Shown: one piece after another, positions 1 through 8,648 of the stretch
Layout of the letters: every line of letters starts with the position of its first letter
Position numbering within the stretch: position 1 is the stretch's first letter
Assembly (NCBI GenBank): GCA_025350965.1
Contig: JANXWV010000027.1
Location: forward strand, 1-64,000
Direction of reading: 5' to 3'
Origin: Rhizobacter sp.
GTDB lineage: Bacteria; Pseudomonadota; Gammaproteobacteria; Burkholderiales; Burkholderiaceae_C
Length of the DNA: 64,000 nt
The notes under the pieces: generated by a model
What the model was told of the DNA's origin: nothing
What the model saw: only the letters and a program-made list of their open reading frames with translations
Databases searched by the model: none
Position numbers and translations under genes: made by a program

Positions 1-1204
1 CGCAAAACGCCGCCAGCGTGAGGGTGTCGCCGTCTTCGAGAAACGTGCGCGTTTCGCCGCTGAGTAGTTGAATCGGCTGCTTGCCGCCGGCCGAGAGTTC
101 CAGCATCGAGCCGGCTTCGGGTGGCGTGGGGCCGCTCTGCGTGCCGGTCCCGAGCAGGTCGCCGGGCTGCAGGTTGCAGCCACCGCTGGTGTGGTGCGCG
201 ATCATTTGCGCCACGGTCCAGTAGGCGTGCTTGAAGCTTGATTGCGAGAGGCGCTGCGCGGCCGTGCCGCCTGAGCGCATATTCGCGGTTTGCAGGTGCG
301 CTTCGACGGTGATGTCGATCGCGCCGCGTGCGCGGTTGTCGGCCGAGTCGAGGTAGGGCAGGGGCTGCGGGTCGCCCTCCGCACGGCCCCAGGCCATGCG
401 ATAGGGTTCGAGCGCTTCCATCGTCACCACCCAGGGTGAAATCGTGGAGGCGAAGTTTTTGGCGAGGAAGGGGCCGAGCGGCTGATATTCCCAGGTCTGC
501 ACGTCGCGCGCGGACCAGTCGTTGAGGAGGCACAGGCCGAAGGCGTGCGCCTCCGCCTCTTCCATCGTCACGCGCTGGCCCTGCGTGTTGCCGGTACCCA
601 CCCACACCGCGAGTTCGAGTTCGTAGTCGAGCCGTTTGCTGGCGGCAAATACCGGCGCGGTCGCACCCGGCGGGCTGATCTGCCCCATCGGGCGCGGAAA
701 CTGGTGGCCCGATGCGTTGATCGACGACGCGCGGCCGTGATACGCGATCGGCACGTACTTGTAGTTGGGCAGCAGCGGGTTGTCGGGGCGGAACAAAAGG
801 CCGACGGTCGTGGCGTGGTGGATGCCGGTGTAGAAGTCGGTGTAGTCGCCGATGCGGCAGGGCACGTGCATCGTCGCCGTCACTCGATCGACGAGCGCGT
901 CTTGCCAGGCCGTCTGTTGTGCGTTGCCCTCGGTCAGACCGAGCGAGATGCGGGCTCGGAGTGCGCTGCGCTCAGCAGCCGAGGCAGCCATCAGAGCGTT
1001 CATGTCGTCCGTGTCGATCAGTCCGGCCCGCCGCAGGTCGAGAATCTTGTCGCCAATGGCCACACCGATGCGCGGATCATGGCGCGGCGCGCGGCTGAAC
1101 ACGCCGAACGGCAGGTTCTGGATCGGGAAGTCCGTGGCTGCATCGTTGGCCGATGCGACCCAGCTGCGCAGCATCGGGTCGTGTGTGGCGTTGAGCGTGC
1201 TCAT
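1..1204 (-). CDS. fahA: Fumarylacetoacetase (3' end cut by window edge)
   Basis: Hydrolyses fumarylacetoacetate to fumarate and acetoacetate, the last step of homogentisate (tyrosine/phenylalanine) catabolism in the cytoplasm. The frame begins [16 protein letters not shown] and stays open to base 1, so the C-terminus is missing. The family landmarks are clear: an N-terminal SH3-like part, then the catalytic domain with [12 protein letters not shown], the YHGRASS segment, the [12 protein letters not shown] metal-site stretch, [19 protein letters not shown], and the late [12 protein letters not shown] motif. The ATG overlaps the hmgA stop in an ATGA (1201-1204), which fixes the start and indicates translational coupling. 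It is the last gene of the monooxygenase-DUF2783-hmgA-fahA operon. Identification is secure; only the end is unseen. Confidence 0.96.
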   Translation of the reverse strand, partial: MSTLNATHDPMLRSWVASANDAATDFPIQNLPFGVFSRAPRHDPRIGVAIGDKILDLRRAGLIDTDDMNALMAASAAERSALRARISLGLTEGNAQQTAWQDALVDRVTATMHVPCRIGDYTDFYTGIHHATTVGLLFRPDNPLLPNYKYVPIAYHGRASSINASGHQFPRPMGQISPPGATAPVFAASKRLDYELELAVWVGTGNTQGQRVTMEEAEAHAFGLCLLNDWSARDVQTWEYQPLGPFLAKNFASTISPWVVTMEALEPYRMAWGRAEGDPQPLPYLDSADNRARGAIDITVEAHLQTANMRSGGTAAQRLSQSSFKHAYWTVAQMIAHHTSGGCNLQPGDLLGTGTQSGPTPPEAGSMLELSAGGKQPIQLLSGETRTFLEDGDTLTLAAFC

Positions 1205-2505
1205 GGTTGAAACCTGTCCTGAAGGCCGGCCCAGCAGTCGGAATAGCGGGCATCGCGCTGTGGGCTGTTCAGCGCGAACATGGTCGGGATGAAGCGCAGC
1301 CGGCTCTCGAACATGAATGCGAGCGTGTGTTCGAGCTTCTGCGGTTTCAGGTCTGCACTGCTTGCGCGCTCGAACGCTTCTTCGTCCGGCCCGTGTGGCA
1401 CGAAGGCGTTATGCAGGCTCGCGCCGCCGGGCTTGAAGCCCTCGGGCTTGGCGTCGTACTCGCCGTGCACCAGGCCCATGAACTCGCTCATCATGTTGCG
1501 GTGGTACCAGGGCGGGCGGAAGGTGTCTTCCATCACCAGCCAGCGCGGCGGGAAGATCACGAAGTCGCAGTTGGCCGTGCCGGGCGTGTCGCTGGGCGAG
1601 GTGAGCAGCGTGAAGATCGACGGGTCGGGGTGGTCGAAGCTGATCGAGCCGATGGTCATGAAGTTCACGGTGTCGTACTTCACCGGCGTGAGGTTGCCGT
1701 GCCATGCGACCACGTTGAACGGCGAGTGCGCCATCGGCGCGCGCCACAGGTGGCCGCTGGACTTCCTGACGAGTTCGTAGCTGCCCGGTGTGTCTTCGAA
1801 CGCGGCCACGGGCGCGAGGAAGTCGCGCGCATTCGCAAGCCCGTTCGAGCCAATCGGGCCGAGCTCGGGCAGGCGGAAGTGCGCCCCGTAGTTCTCGCAC
1901 ACGTAGCCGCGCACGGGGCCGTCGGGCAACTCAACCTTGAACGCCACGCCGCGTGGCAGCACTGCCAACTCGCCGGGCGCAACACTGAGCACGCCCAGCT
2001 CGGTGACAAGCGTGAGGCGGCCCTGCTGCGGCACGATCAGCATCTCGCCGTCCGCGTTGACGAAGGCGCGCCGCGCCATCGAGCGCGTGGCCAGGTACAC
2101 GTGCGCCGCCAAGCCCACCTGTGCTTCGGCGTCGCCGTTCGCGGCCAGCGTGTGCATGCCGTCGATGAAGTCGGCCGGCGCGTCGGTGATCGGGAACGGC
2201 GCCCAGCGCAGCGGCTCGGGCGGCAGAGGTGGAACGGGCACGACCGCGTCGCCGCCGGTTCGCCATGCCGATGCAGGCATCAACTGGTAGCGGCCCGACA
2301 CCACCGACGGCTGGCGCCGGTACAGCCAGCTGCGCCGGTTCTCGGCGCGTGGCGCCGTGAAGGCCGTGCCCGACAGCAGTTCGGGGTACAGCGCGAGCGG
2401 CGAGCGCTGCGGGCTGTTCCTGCCTTGCGGCAGGGCGCCGGCGACGGCTTCGGTCGCGAATTCGTTGCCGAAGCCCGACTGGTATCGCAATGGGGTGTCG
2501 TTCAT
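1201..2505 (-). CDS. hmgA: Homogentisate 1,2-dioxygenase
   Basis: Non-haem Fe(II) ring-cleaving dioxygenase that opens homogentisate to maleylacetoacetate. The 434-residue length is normal for the family, and the N-terminus [13 protein letters not shown] is its signature. The iron-site region is intact: [14 protein letters not shown] supplies the first His and the Glu (His-x5-Glu), and [12 protein letters not shown] carries the other conserved His residues. The start overlaps the stop of the small upstream gene (2502-2505), and the stop overlaps the fahA start, so the three genes are read as a tightly coupled unit. No maleylacetoacetate isomerase gene is visible in the window; it may lie past the left edge or elsewhere. 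Confidence 0.97.
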   Translation of the reverse strand: MNDTPLRYQSGFGNEFATEAVAGALPQGRNSPQRSPLALYPELLSGTAFTAPRAENRRSWLYRRQPSVVSGRYQLMPASAWRTGGDAVVPVPPLPPEPLRWAPFPITDAPADFIDGMHTLAANGDAEAQVGLAAHVYLATRSMARRAFVNADGEMLIVPQQGRLTLVTELGVLSVAPGELAVLPRGVAFKVELPDGPVRGYVCENYGAHFRLPELGPIGSNGLANARDFLAPVAAFEDTPGSYELVRKSSGHLWRAPMAHSPFNVVAWHGNLTPVKYDTVNFMTIGSISFDHPDPSIFTLLTSPSDTPGTANCDFVIFPPRWLVMEDTFRPPWYHRNMMSEFMGLVHGEYDAKPEGFKPGGASLHNAFVPHGPDEEAFERASSADLKPQKLEHTLAFMFESRLRFIPTMFALNSPQRDARYSDCWAGLQDRFQP

Positions 2506-2711
2506 GGGGTCGATCCTTCGAGCACGCTGAGACGCGCCGCATGCAGCGCCTGCACGAGCGCGCCCTGCACGCCGATGTGGTTGGCCAGCAGCAGCACGAG
2601 TTTGGCATTGAGCTCGTGGCTTTGCGCGAGTGCGAGTTCGCGGTGTGCGTCGATCAGCGCCTCATAGAAGTCGTCCGGCGCGCTCAGATTCGGGTCGGTG
2701 ATGAGGTTCAC
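2502..2711 (-). CDS. DUF2783 family small protein
   Basis: A 69-residue protein if read from the GTG at 2711 ([23 protein letters not shown]). The frame is open further upstream, but that part would overlap the end of the monooxygenase gene, and family members begin at this NLIT-type sequence. It is mostly helical, with the stretch [19 protein letters not shown], and has no cysteines, signal peptide or membrane segment. From what I know of the family, DUF2783 genes often sit beside aromatic-ring FAD monooxygenases in Burkholderiales. Here it lies between such a gene and hmgA, with a 4-base overlap to hmgA. The function is unknown; a helper of the monooxygenase is a guess from context. No clear ribosome-binding site precedes the GTG, so the start is uncertain. 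Confidence 0.72.
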   Translation of the reverse strand: MNLITDPNLSAPDDFYEALIDAHRELALAQSHELNAKLVLLLANHIGVQGALVQALHAARLSVLEGSTP

Positions 2712-2730
2712 GGGTGGCAATTCAAGTGGT

Positions 2731-4431
2731 CTAGGCCAGTTCAGGTGTCGTTGCCGGGGCAAGGGCCAGCGCGCGGCACAGTGCCGCACGCACCGCCTCC
2801 GGCCTCGGCGCGTGCCAGCGCGCGCACACGTGCTGATCGGGCCGCATCAGCACCACGCTGCCCGGCTGCATACCGTAGCGCTCCGCCACCATGCCCTCGA
2901 GGTCGAGCAGTTGCGCCTGCGTGCAGGTGGTCCCTGGCGGTGCCACGCTGACGATCTTGATCGCCACCGTGCCGGCTGCCGCCTGCCGCAGCATCGTCTC
3001 CAGGTGCCCGGCTGCATCACCGTAAACCAGGGCAGTGAAGCCGCCACTCAGGTGGTGCAGCAGCCAATCACTGCTGCCGTCGGGGTGCTGCACCGGGGCG
3101 TCCGGGGCGACCGAGCCGAGTGGCACGCAGCCCGTGAAGCCGTCAGCGTCCGGCGTGTTCAAGGCCGATGCGTGCAAGACCGCCGGCACCGACAGGCGCC
3201 CGCTGTTCACGAGCATGCGTGCGAACGGGTGGTGCCGGGCGAGGCTCAGCACGGCATTGCGGAACAGCAGGCTGATCTCGCTCTTCGGCGTGATGAAGTC
3301 GGTCGCGCGGCTGGAGTGGCGAATGTTCTCGTCGGCCGCGAACTCGCGCTCGTCGGCGTAGGTGTCGAGCAGTGCGTCAGGGGCCGTTCCTTGCGCCACG
3401 TGGGCCAGCTTCCAGGCCAGGTTCTCGGCGTCCTGCACACCCGAGTTCGCCCCACGCGCGCCGAACGGCGACACGCCGTGCGCGGCGTCACCTGCAAACA
3501 GCACGCGGCCCACTCGAAAGCGTGGCATGCGCAGGCAGGCGAAGGTGTAGACGCTCGCCCACGCCAGCTCGAATTCCGCATTGCGCATGTCGCTGCTGGC
3601 GAGCAGCGCCTTGACCCTCGGGATGATGCGGTGCGGCTTTTTCTCTTCCTCGGGGTCGGCGTCCCAACCGAGCTGGAAGTCGATGCGCCACACGCCATCG
3701 GGTTGCTTGTGCAGCAGAACACTCTGGTTCGGGTGGAAGGCCGGGTCGAACCAGAACCAGCGTTCGGCCGGGTGGTCGAGTTTCATCTTCACGTCGGCGA
3801 TCAGGAACCGGTCACGGAACACGCGGCCCTGGGTCTCCTGGCCGATGAGCTGCCGCACGGTCGAGCGGCTGCCGTCGCAAGCGGCAACATGGTCAGCGCG
3901 CAGGGCGTACGGGCCGTCCGGCGTGTCGATGGTCAGCAGCGCATGGTCAGCGTTCTGCTCGATGCCGACCACCTTGTTCTTCCAGCGGATGTCGATCAGC
4001 GGCAGTTCGCAGGCGCGCTCAGCGAGGTAGCCCTCGACGTAGTACTGCTGCAGGTTGATGAACGCCGGCCGCGCGTGGCCACGTTGCGCCTGCAGATCGA
4101 AGCGGTAGACCAACTCGCCCTGGAAGAACACCTTGCCCACGCTCCACGACACCCCCTTGGCCACCATGCGCTCGCCACAGCCGAGCCGGTCGAAGACTTC
4201 GAGCGTTCGCTTGGCGAAACAGATGGCACGTGAGCCCGTCGAAAGCGTGCAGTCGTTGTCGAGCAGCACCACCGGCACACCTTGCTGCGCCAGATCGATG
4301 GCCAGCGCCAGGCCCACCGGGCCCGCGCCGACGACCACGACAGGGTGACGTGCCGGCTCGGCCGCGCCCTGGTCGGCATGGCGTGCGTAGTCGAAGCGCA
4401 GCTGCTGGTAGTCGGTGGATGAGGCATTCAT
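2731..4431 (-). CDS. FAD-dependent aromatic-ring monooxygenase (MhpA-like)
   Basis: Class A flavoprotein hydroxylase of 566 residues. Seen in order: the Rossmann FAD motif VVVGAGPVGLALA near residue 35, the DG motif AACDGSRSTVR in the middle, and the second FAD motif VLFAGDAAHGVSPFGARGAN with the helix NSGVQDAENLAWKLA; a thioredoxin-like tail follows. This layout matches 3-(3-hydroxyphenyl)propionate hydroxylase and relatives. It is first in the operon with hmgA and fahA, so it may hydroxylate a phenolic acid towards homogentisate (for example 3-hydroxyphenylacetate). The substrate is inference only. I chose ATG 4431 (MNASSTDYQQ); an in-frame ATG exists 30 codons upstream, but that extension would run through the operator-like palindrome at 4457-4475. 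Confidence 0.88.
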   Translation of the reverse strand: MNASSTDYQQLRFDYARHADQGAAEPARHPVVVVGAGPVGLALAIDLAQQGVPVVLLDNDCTLSTGSRAICFAKRTLEVFDRLGCGERMVAKGVSWSVGKVFFQGELVYRFDLQAQRGHARPAFINLQQYYVEGYLAERACELPLIDIRWKNKVVGIEQNADHALLTIDTPDGPYALRADHVAACDGSRSTVRQLIGQETQGRVFRDRFLIADVKMKLDHPAERWFWFDPAFHPNQSVLLHKQPDGVWRIDFQLGWDADPEEEKKPHRIIPRVKALLASSDMRNAEFELAWASVYTFACLRMPRFRVGRVLFAGDAAHGVSPFGARGANSGVQDAENLAWKLAHVAQGTAPDALLDTYADEREFAADENIRHSSRATDFITPKSEISLLFRNAVLSLARHHPFARMLVNSGRLSVPAVLHASALNTPDADGFTGCVPLGSVAPDAPVQHPDGSSDWLLHHLSGGFTALVYGDAAGHLETMLRQAAAGTVAIKIVSVAPPGTTCTQAQLLDLEGMVAERYGMQPGSVVLMRPDQHVCARWHAPRPEAVRAALCRALALAPATTPELA

Positions 4432-4456
4432 CGTCGTCGCAAGGATCCAGCCCAAT

Positions 4457-4475
4457 AATTTGGCTAAACCAAATT
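4457..4475. promoter_or_regulatory. Perfect palindrome, candidate IclR operator
   Basis: AATTTGG-CTAAA-CCAAATT: two perfect 7-base arms around a 5-base spacer. It is strikingly AT-rich for this GC-rich DNA. It lies 25 bases upstream of the monooxygenase ATG and about 90 bases upstream of the divergent IclR regulator ATG, the usual place for an operator serving both. IclR-family dimers bind short palindromes of this size. Binding and whether the regulator activates or represses are inferred. Confidence 0.6.
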
Positions 4476-4565
4476 CGTTTGCTCTAAGCGAAGATGCGAT
4501 GGTAGGCTGTGCGGCAAGCAATGTCTAACCCGATTTGCTGAACGACTTGCAGACAAGGGGCTTCG

Positions 4566-5396
4566 ATGGCGGACAAGGCAGCACGCGAGCAGCGCGGCAT
4601 CGGCAGTGTCGAGGTCGGCGGGCAGTTGCTGATGGCGCTCGTGCACCACGCCCGCCCCATGCCGTTGAAAGACCTCGCACGCGACGCCGGCATGGCGCCC
4701 GCCAAGGCGCACCCCTATCTCGTGAGTTTCGGGCGCATCGGCCTGGTCGAACAGCAGGCCGACACGGGCCACTACTTCCTCGGGCCTCTGGCCTTGCAGC
4801 TCGGCCTGATCAGCCTGCAGCAGGCCAACCCGGTGCAGGTGGCCAGCAGCGCCATCGTCGGGCTGGCGCATCGCATCGGCCATACCGTGGCGCTGGCGGT
4901 CTGGGGCACGCGGGGCGCCACCATCGTGCGGCTGGAAGAGTCGCCGGCAGCGGTACACGTCAACATGCGCCACGGCACGGTGTTCTCGCTGGCGCACACG
5001 GCGTCGGGCCGGCTCTTCGGCGCCTACCTCGATGCCGCGCTCGTGAAGCGGTTGCTCGACGATGAACGCCACCGCGCCCCGGCCGCATTCAAGAGCAAAG
5101 CGCGCCAACCAGGCATGCCACCGCCGGCCAGGTTGCCCGCATGGCGCGCGTTCGCGCTTCAGCTGGCCGAGGTGCGCGCCTTCGGACTGAGCCGATCGGT
5201 GGGTGAGGTCGTGCCGGGCATCAACGCGATGGCAGCACCGGTGTTCGACCACATGGGTGCGATGGTGTTGTCGATTACCGCCATCGGGCCTGCCGCAGTG
5301 TTCGACACCACCTGGGACGGCGCGATTGCGCACGAGCTCCGCGCCTGCGCGGCGCAGGTGTCGCAGCGGCTGGGCGCGCCGCCCGCCCGCCCTTGA
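4566..5396 (+). CDS. IclR family transcriptional regulator
   Basis: DNA-binding regulator of 276 residues. The N-terminal winged helix-turn-helix spans about residues 10-75 (GGQLLMALVHHARPMPLKDL, then PAKAHPYLVSFGRIGLV). The C-terminal IclR effector domain follows, with VALAVWGTRGATIVRL, SLAHTASGRLFGAYL and the closing stretch VVPGINAMAAPVFDHMGAM. The ATG has a good ribosome-binding site (AAGGGG, 5-base spacing). It is transcribed away from the homogentisate operon with a palindrome in between, so local control of that operon, probably in response to an aromatic intermediate, is the simplest reading. The tail is rich in Ala, Arg and Pro. Family assignment is firm; the effector is unknown. Confidence 0.9.
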   Translation: MADKAAREQRGIGSVEVGGQLLMALVHHARPMPLKDLARDAGMAPAKAHPYLVSFGRIGLVEQQADTGHYFLGPLALQLGLISLQQANPVQVASSAIVGLAHRIGHTVALAVWGTRGATIVRLEESPAAVHVNMRHGTVFSLAHTASGRLFGAYLDAALVKRLLDDERHRAPAAFKSKARQPGMPPPARLPAWRAFALQLAEVRAFGLSRSVGEVVPGINAMAAPVFDHMGAMVLSITAIGPAAVFDTTWDGAIAHELRACAAQVSQRLGAPPARP

Positions 5397-5575
5397 CGGC
5401 CAGGCCGCCAGCCGAGGGGGGCTCTTGTCGGTGCGTTGCCGCACACACACGAGAGACACACGGTGCGCACTGCCGGCACTGGCTCTGGTACAACCTCCAC
5501 CCGGTCGGCCTGCAACAGCACGCCGAACTTTTTCCGGGCGGCCGAAGCCGGTCACCCCATCACCAGGAGCCATCC

Positions 5576-5713
5576 ATGAGCGCAGACAGACACCGCGGTA
5601 TTCGCCGTGAAAAGCAGAAACGGGCGAAAGACGCGAAGCGTCAGCACCGCGAGCAGTTCACACCGGCCTCCACGCCGAAGACCGGCGCTGCGGCAGACAA
5701 GCCGGCAGCCTGA
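5576..5713 (+). CDS. Small basic protein of unknown function
   Basis: A 45-residue frame beginning MSADRHRGIRREKQKR with a strong ribosome-binding site (AGGAG at 5565-5569, 6-base spacing). The first 28 residues are almost entirely Lys, Arg, His, Gln and Glu, with a net positive charge; the tail is Thr/Pro/Ala-rich. There is no signal or membrane segment. A strong hairpin follows the stop at once. I do not recognise a family. The charge pattern would suit nucleic-acid binding, but this is only inferred from composition. Bases 5397-5575 upstream show no other gene. Confidence 0.5.
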   Translation: MSADRHRGIRREKQKRAKDAKRQHREQFTPASTPKTGAAADKPAA

Positions 5714-5715
5714 GC

Positions 5716-5744
5716 CTCGCGCCGCGCCGCAAACGCGGCGCGAG
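5716..5744. terminator. Strong hairpin between convergent genes
   Basis: Perfect 11-bp inverted repeat CTCGCGCCGCG / CGCGGCGCGAG with a 7-base loop, lying between the small basic gene (plus strand) and the pfkB-type gene (minus strand). It has no T-run, so termination is inferred from position and stem strength. It could serve both directions. Confidence 0.6.
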
Positions 5745-5762
5745 TGCGGCCGAGGGAGCCGG

Positions 5763-6668
5763 TCAGACCCCCAGCGCCAGCCGGTCCAGCACGTGGTTCT
5801 GCCCGCCACGGCTGGCGATCTTCAGTGCGCCGAGCTGGTTGCCCAGCGCCACGCTGCGTGCCAGCGGCCAGCCCTTCTCGATGCCGTACAGCAGTGCCGC
5901 CCGAAACGCGTCGCCACACCCCGTCGGGTCGATCACGGCCGTGGCGGCCACACCGGCAATGCGGGTACAGGCACCGTCTTGCCACAAGTCACAGCCTTCC
6001 GACGCCAGCGTCACGATCACGCCCTTCAAATGCGAGCGTGACAGGGCTTCCAGCGACAGCCCGGTGCGGTCGGTCAGCAGGCGCGCCTCGTAGTCGTTCA
6101 CCGTGACCCACGTGGCCAGATCGACGAAGTGCTTCAGCTCGGCACCATCGAACATCGGCAGGCCCTGGCCGGGGTCGAAGATGAACGGCACCTTGGCCCG
6201 GGCGAGTTGTTCGGCGTGCTGGAGCATCGCGTCGCGGCCGTCGGGGGCGACGATGGCGACGGCAATGTCAGCGCGTTGCGGCACGGCGGTCAGGTGCGCC
6301 GACTGCATTGCTCCCGGGTGAAACGCGGTGATCTGGTTGTTGTCGGCGTCGGTGATGATGATCGCCTGCGCGGTGTAGCTGCCCTCGACCACCTTGATGA
6401 GGTCGGTGCTGGCGCCCCAGCCCCTGATGCGTTCGATGTACTCGGCACCGTCCGGGCCGGTGGCCGCCATCACCAGCGGCGCCCCGCCGAGTTGCGCCAG
6501 AGAGTACGCAATGTTTCCGGCGCAACCGCCGAACTCGCGTCGCAGTTCAGGTACCAGGAACGACACGTTCAGGATGTGCAGTTGCTCGGGCAACAACTGC
6601 TGCGCAAAGCGCCCGGGGAAGACGGTGATGGTGTCGAAGGCGAGCGATCCGCATATCAGTGCCGGCAT
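5763..6668 (-). CDS. PfkB family carbohydrate/nucleoside kinase
   Basis: Ribokinase-fold sugar or nucleoside kinase, 301 residues. The N-terminus MPALICGSLAFDTI and the glycine-rich stretch FGGCAGNIAYSLAQLGG form the substrate side. The C-terminal signature IDPTGCGDAFRAALLYG holds the anion hole and catalytic Asp. Annotators often call such proteins adenosine kinases; the sequence alone does not settle the substrate. ATG 6668 has a TGGAG ribosome-binding site 6-7 bases upstream; the frame is open beyond it but runs into the previous gene. It is the last gene of the accB-accC-prmA-DUF3426 string, 49 bases after its neighbour, and ends just before the bidirectional hairpin. Confidence 0.9.
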   Translation of the reverse strand: MPALICGSLAFDTITVFPGRFAQQLLPEQLHILNVSFLVPELRREFGGCAGNIAYSLAQLGGAPLVMAATGPDGAEYIERIRGWGASTDLIKVVEGSYTAQAIIITDADNNQITAFHPGAMQSAHLTAVPQRADIAVAIVAPDGRDAMLQHAEQLARAKVPFIFDPGQGLPMFDGAELKHFVDLATWVTVNDYEARLLTDRTGLSLEALSRSHLKGVIVTLASEGCDLWQDGACTRIAGVAATAVIDPTGCGDAFRAALLYGIEKGWPLARSVALGNQLGALKIASRGGQNHVLDRLALGV

Positions 6669-6717
6669 GTTTACTCCAGAAGTGCAAAGGTGAAGTCGAC
6701 CGTGACGCGACGTGCGC

Positions 6718-7689
6718 TCACGGGTAGAACAGTTCGACCGTGTAGCCCGTGACGCGCGGGCTGCCGGCAGACAGCACCAATTGCAGCGGCGTCTCGGCGC
6801 CGGGTGCAAGCACTGGCGTGGCGACACGGAAGTCGCGCGGCATCAGGGCACGCCGCGCCACCATCTGCCCGGTGGCGTCGGTCAAGGTCAGCTCGATGGC
6901 AGGCATGGCCAGAGCGACGGCGCTGCGGTTGCGCAGGGCCAGCGCGAGCTTGAATGCGTCAGGCCCCGGGGCACGGTTCAATGCGCTGCTTTCGACCGAA
7001 ATGTCTTCGATGTGGCGCGGCGTGCCGAGCGTGCAGCCGGCGCTTGCGCACCACAAAGTGAGCAGCGGCCGGCTGCCTGGCCAACGCGCTGCGACCGAGT
7101 CGCGAAAGTGATGCGCCGCCTGCCCGGCCAGCACCGCCAACAGCCCGACCGCCGCCACGCCCAGCGCGGCACGCACGGCGGGCCGCTGCCAGCGCGCCTG
7201 GCGCTGCGCGTTGCGCAGGAAGCCGGGTGTCGGCTCGTCGGTGGCTTCCTCGGCCGGCGCGGGGAGGGCGTCGCCGAAGGTGATGTCGTCGCCGGTGGCT
7301 GGCAGCGTGAATGACGACGACTCATGCACTTGCGCGAGCGTGGACGCCTCGGCGGCGAGCGGCAGGTCGATGTCGGCAGCCGCGTCCGCGGCTGCCGGCA
7401 CGGCACCCTGCGGGGCTTCAGCGGCAGCGTTCGCGCGCGGCAGGTCGAATGCCATGTCGTCCTCGGCCGCGGCGAGCATGTCGGGCGCCGTGCCGGGTGA
7501 GGCAACGGTCGGGTTGGTGGCGGGCGACCAGTCGGGCGGCGCGTCGCGCTCCAGGTCGAACAGGCCGTCGAGGGCGCTGAAGACCTGCATGCACTGGCCG
7601 CACCGAACCCAACCCTCGCACACCTTGAGCTGGTCCTGCACGACGCGGAAGATGGTGCCGCACGAAGGGCAGCGCGTGGCCAGGCTCAT
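6718..7689 (-). CDS. Zinc-ribbon, DUF3426 membrane protein
   Basis: 323 residues. The N-terminus SLATRCPSCGTIFRVVQDQL...VRCGQCMQVF is the MJ0042-type zinc ribbon with two CxxC pairs. A long acidic, Ala/Pro-rich linker follows (about residues 45-190), then one membrane segment (LGVAAVGLLAVLAG, about residue 205), and a C-terminal DUF3426 domain of beta type outside the membrane. The zinc ribbon should therefore be cytoplasmic and the C-domain periplasmic. The gene sits 28 bases downstream of prmA, as in many betaproteobacteria. Its role is unknown; a sensor-like or envelope function is only suggested by topology. Confidence 0.85.
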   Translation of the reverse strand: MSLATRCPSCGTIFRVVQDQLKVCEGWVRCGQCMQVFSALDGLFDLERDAPPDWSPATNPTVASPGTAPDMLAAAEDDMAFDLPRANAAAEAPQGAVPAAADAAADIDLPLAAEASTLAQVHESSSFTLPATGDDITFGDALPAPAEEATDEPTPGFLRNAQRQARWQRPAVRAALGVAAVGLLAVLAGQAAHHFRDSVAARWPGSRPLLTLWCASAGCTLGTPRHIEDISVESSALNRAPGPDAFKLALALRNRSAVALAMPAIELTLTDATGQMVARRALMPRDFRVATPVLAPGAETPLQLVLSAGSPRVTGYTVELFYP

Positions 7690-7719
7690 CGGTGAATCAT
7701 GCCACGCAGCACCGGCAAT

Positions 7720-8625
7720 TCAGACGGCGGCGCGCTGGCCGGTCATCAGGATCCAGCCTTCTTCCGTGGCGCTGACTGTGAGCGTGATCCACGGCGCATA
7801 GGCCTCGATCAGCTCGTCGGCCTGCCGAGCCAGGATGCCGGCCAGCACCAGGTTGCCGCCCGGCGCGACATGGGCGCAAAGCAAAGGCGCCAGCAGCTTG
7901 AGCGGCGACGCAAGGATGTTCGCCAGCACCAGCGGGTAGGTGCCTGTCGCCGCCTCGGGCAGGCCTGCCGCCAGCACCACACCGTTGGCCTCAGCATTCG
8001 CGCGGGTGGACTCCACGGCTGCCGGGTCGATGTCGACCGCGTCGACCTGGCTCGCACCGTGCAGCGCCGCGCCGATGGCCAGGATGCCCGAGCCGCAACC
8101 GTAGTCGAGCACACGCCGCCAACTCGCTGCACGGGACTCGGCTTGCGCGGCGATCCAGCGCAAACACATCCGCGTGGTCGGGTGCGTGCCCGTGCCGAAC
8201 GCCAGGCCCGGGTCGAGCCGGATCACGCGCTGCACATCGGCCGGCGGCTCGTGCCAGCTCGGCACGATCCAGAACTGCGGCGTGATCGGCACCGGCGCGA
8301 ACTGCGATTGGGTGAGGCGCACCCAGTCTTCATCGGGCACCGTCACGACCGACTGCAGCGTGACGCCCTCGGCCCAGTCTTGCGCCAGCACCAGCGTGGC
8401 GGCGTCGAGCGCGGCCGACTCGTCGTTGAACAGCGCCTTGACCGACGAGCGCTGCCAACCGCCAGGCGGCGGCGCCATGCCGGGCTCGCCGAACAAGGCG
8501 TGCTCGGCGTCGGTGTCGGCGTCGGCGTCTTCCACCGAGACCGACAGCGCACCCAACTCGTCCATCAGTGCATCGGAGACGAGGTCGACCTTGTCTTGCG
8601 GTGCGAGCAGCAGCAATTCGAACAT
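7720..8625 (-). CDS. prmA: Ribosomal protein L11 methyltransferase
   Basis: SAM-dependent enzyme that trimethylates ribosomal protein L11. 301 residues, typical length. The N-terminal substrate-binding domain (MFELLLLAPQDKVDLVSDAL) is followed by the methyltransferase fold: LAFGTGTHPTTRMCL, motif I VLDYGCGSGILAIGAA, VDAVDIDPAAV and the catalytic-loop motif LANILASPLKLLAPLL. A short acidic repeat (DADADTDAE) sits near residue 35, encoded by repeated GTCGGC-type triplets. ATG 8625 follows the accC stop by 23 bases; the open frame beyond it overlaps accC and is not used. The accC-prmA order is common in Burkholderiales. Confidence 0.95.
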   Translation of the reverse strand: MFELLLLAPQDKVDLVSDALMDELGALSVSVEDADADTDAEHALFGEPGMAPPPGGWQRSSVKALFNDESAALDAATLVLAQDWAEGVTLQSVVTVPDEDWVRLTQSQFAPVPITPQFWIVPSWHEPPADVQRVIRLDPGLAFGTGTHPTTRMCLRWIAAQAESRAASWRRVLDYGCGSGILAIGAALHGASQVDAVDIDPAAVESTRANAEANGVVLAAGLPEAATGTYPLVLANILASPLKLLAPLLCAHVAPGGNLVLAGILARQADELIEAYAPWITLTVSATEEGWILMTGQRAAV

Positions 8626-8648
8626 CAGTCTGAAACTCTGACGGACAT

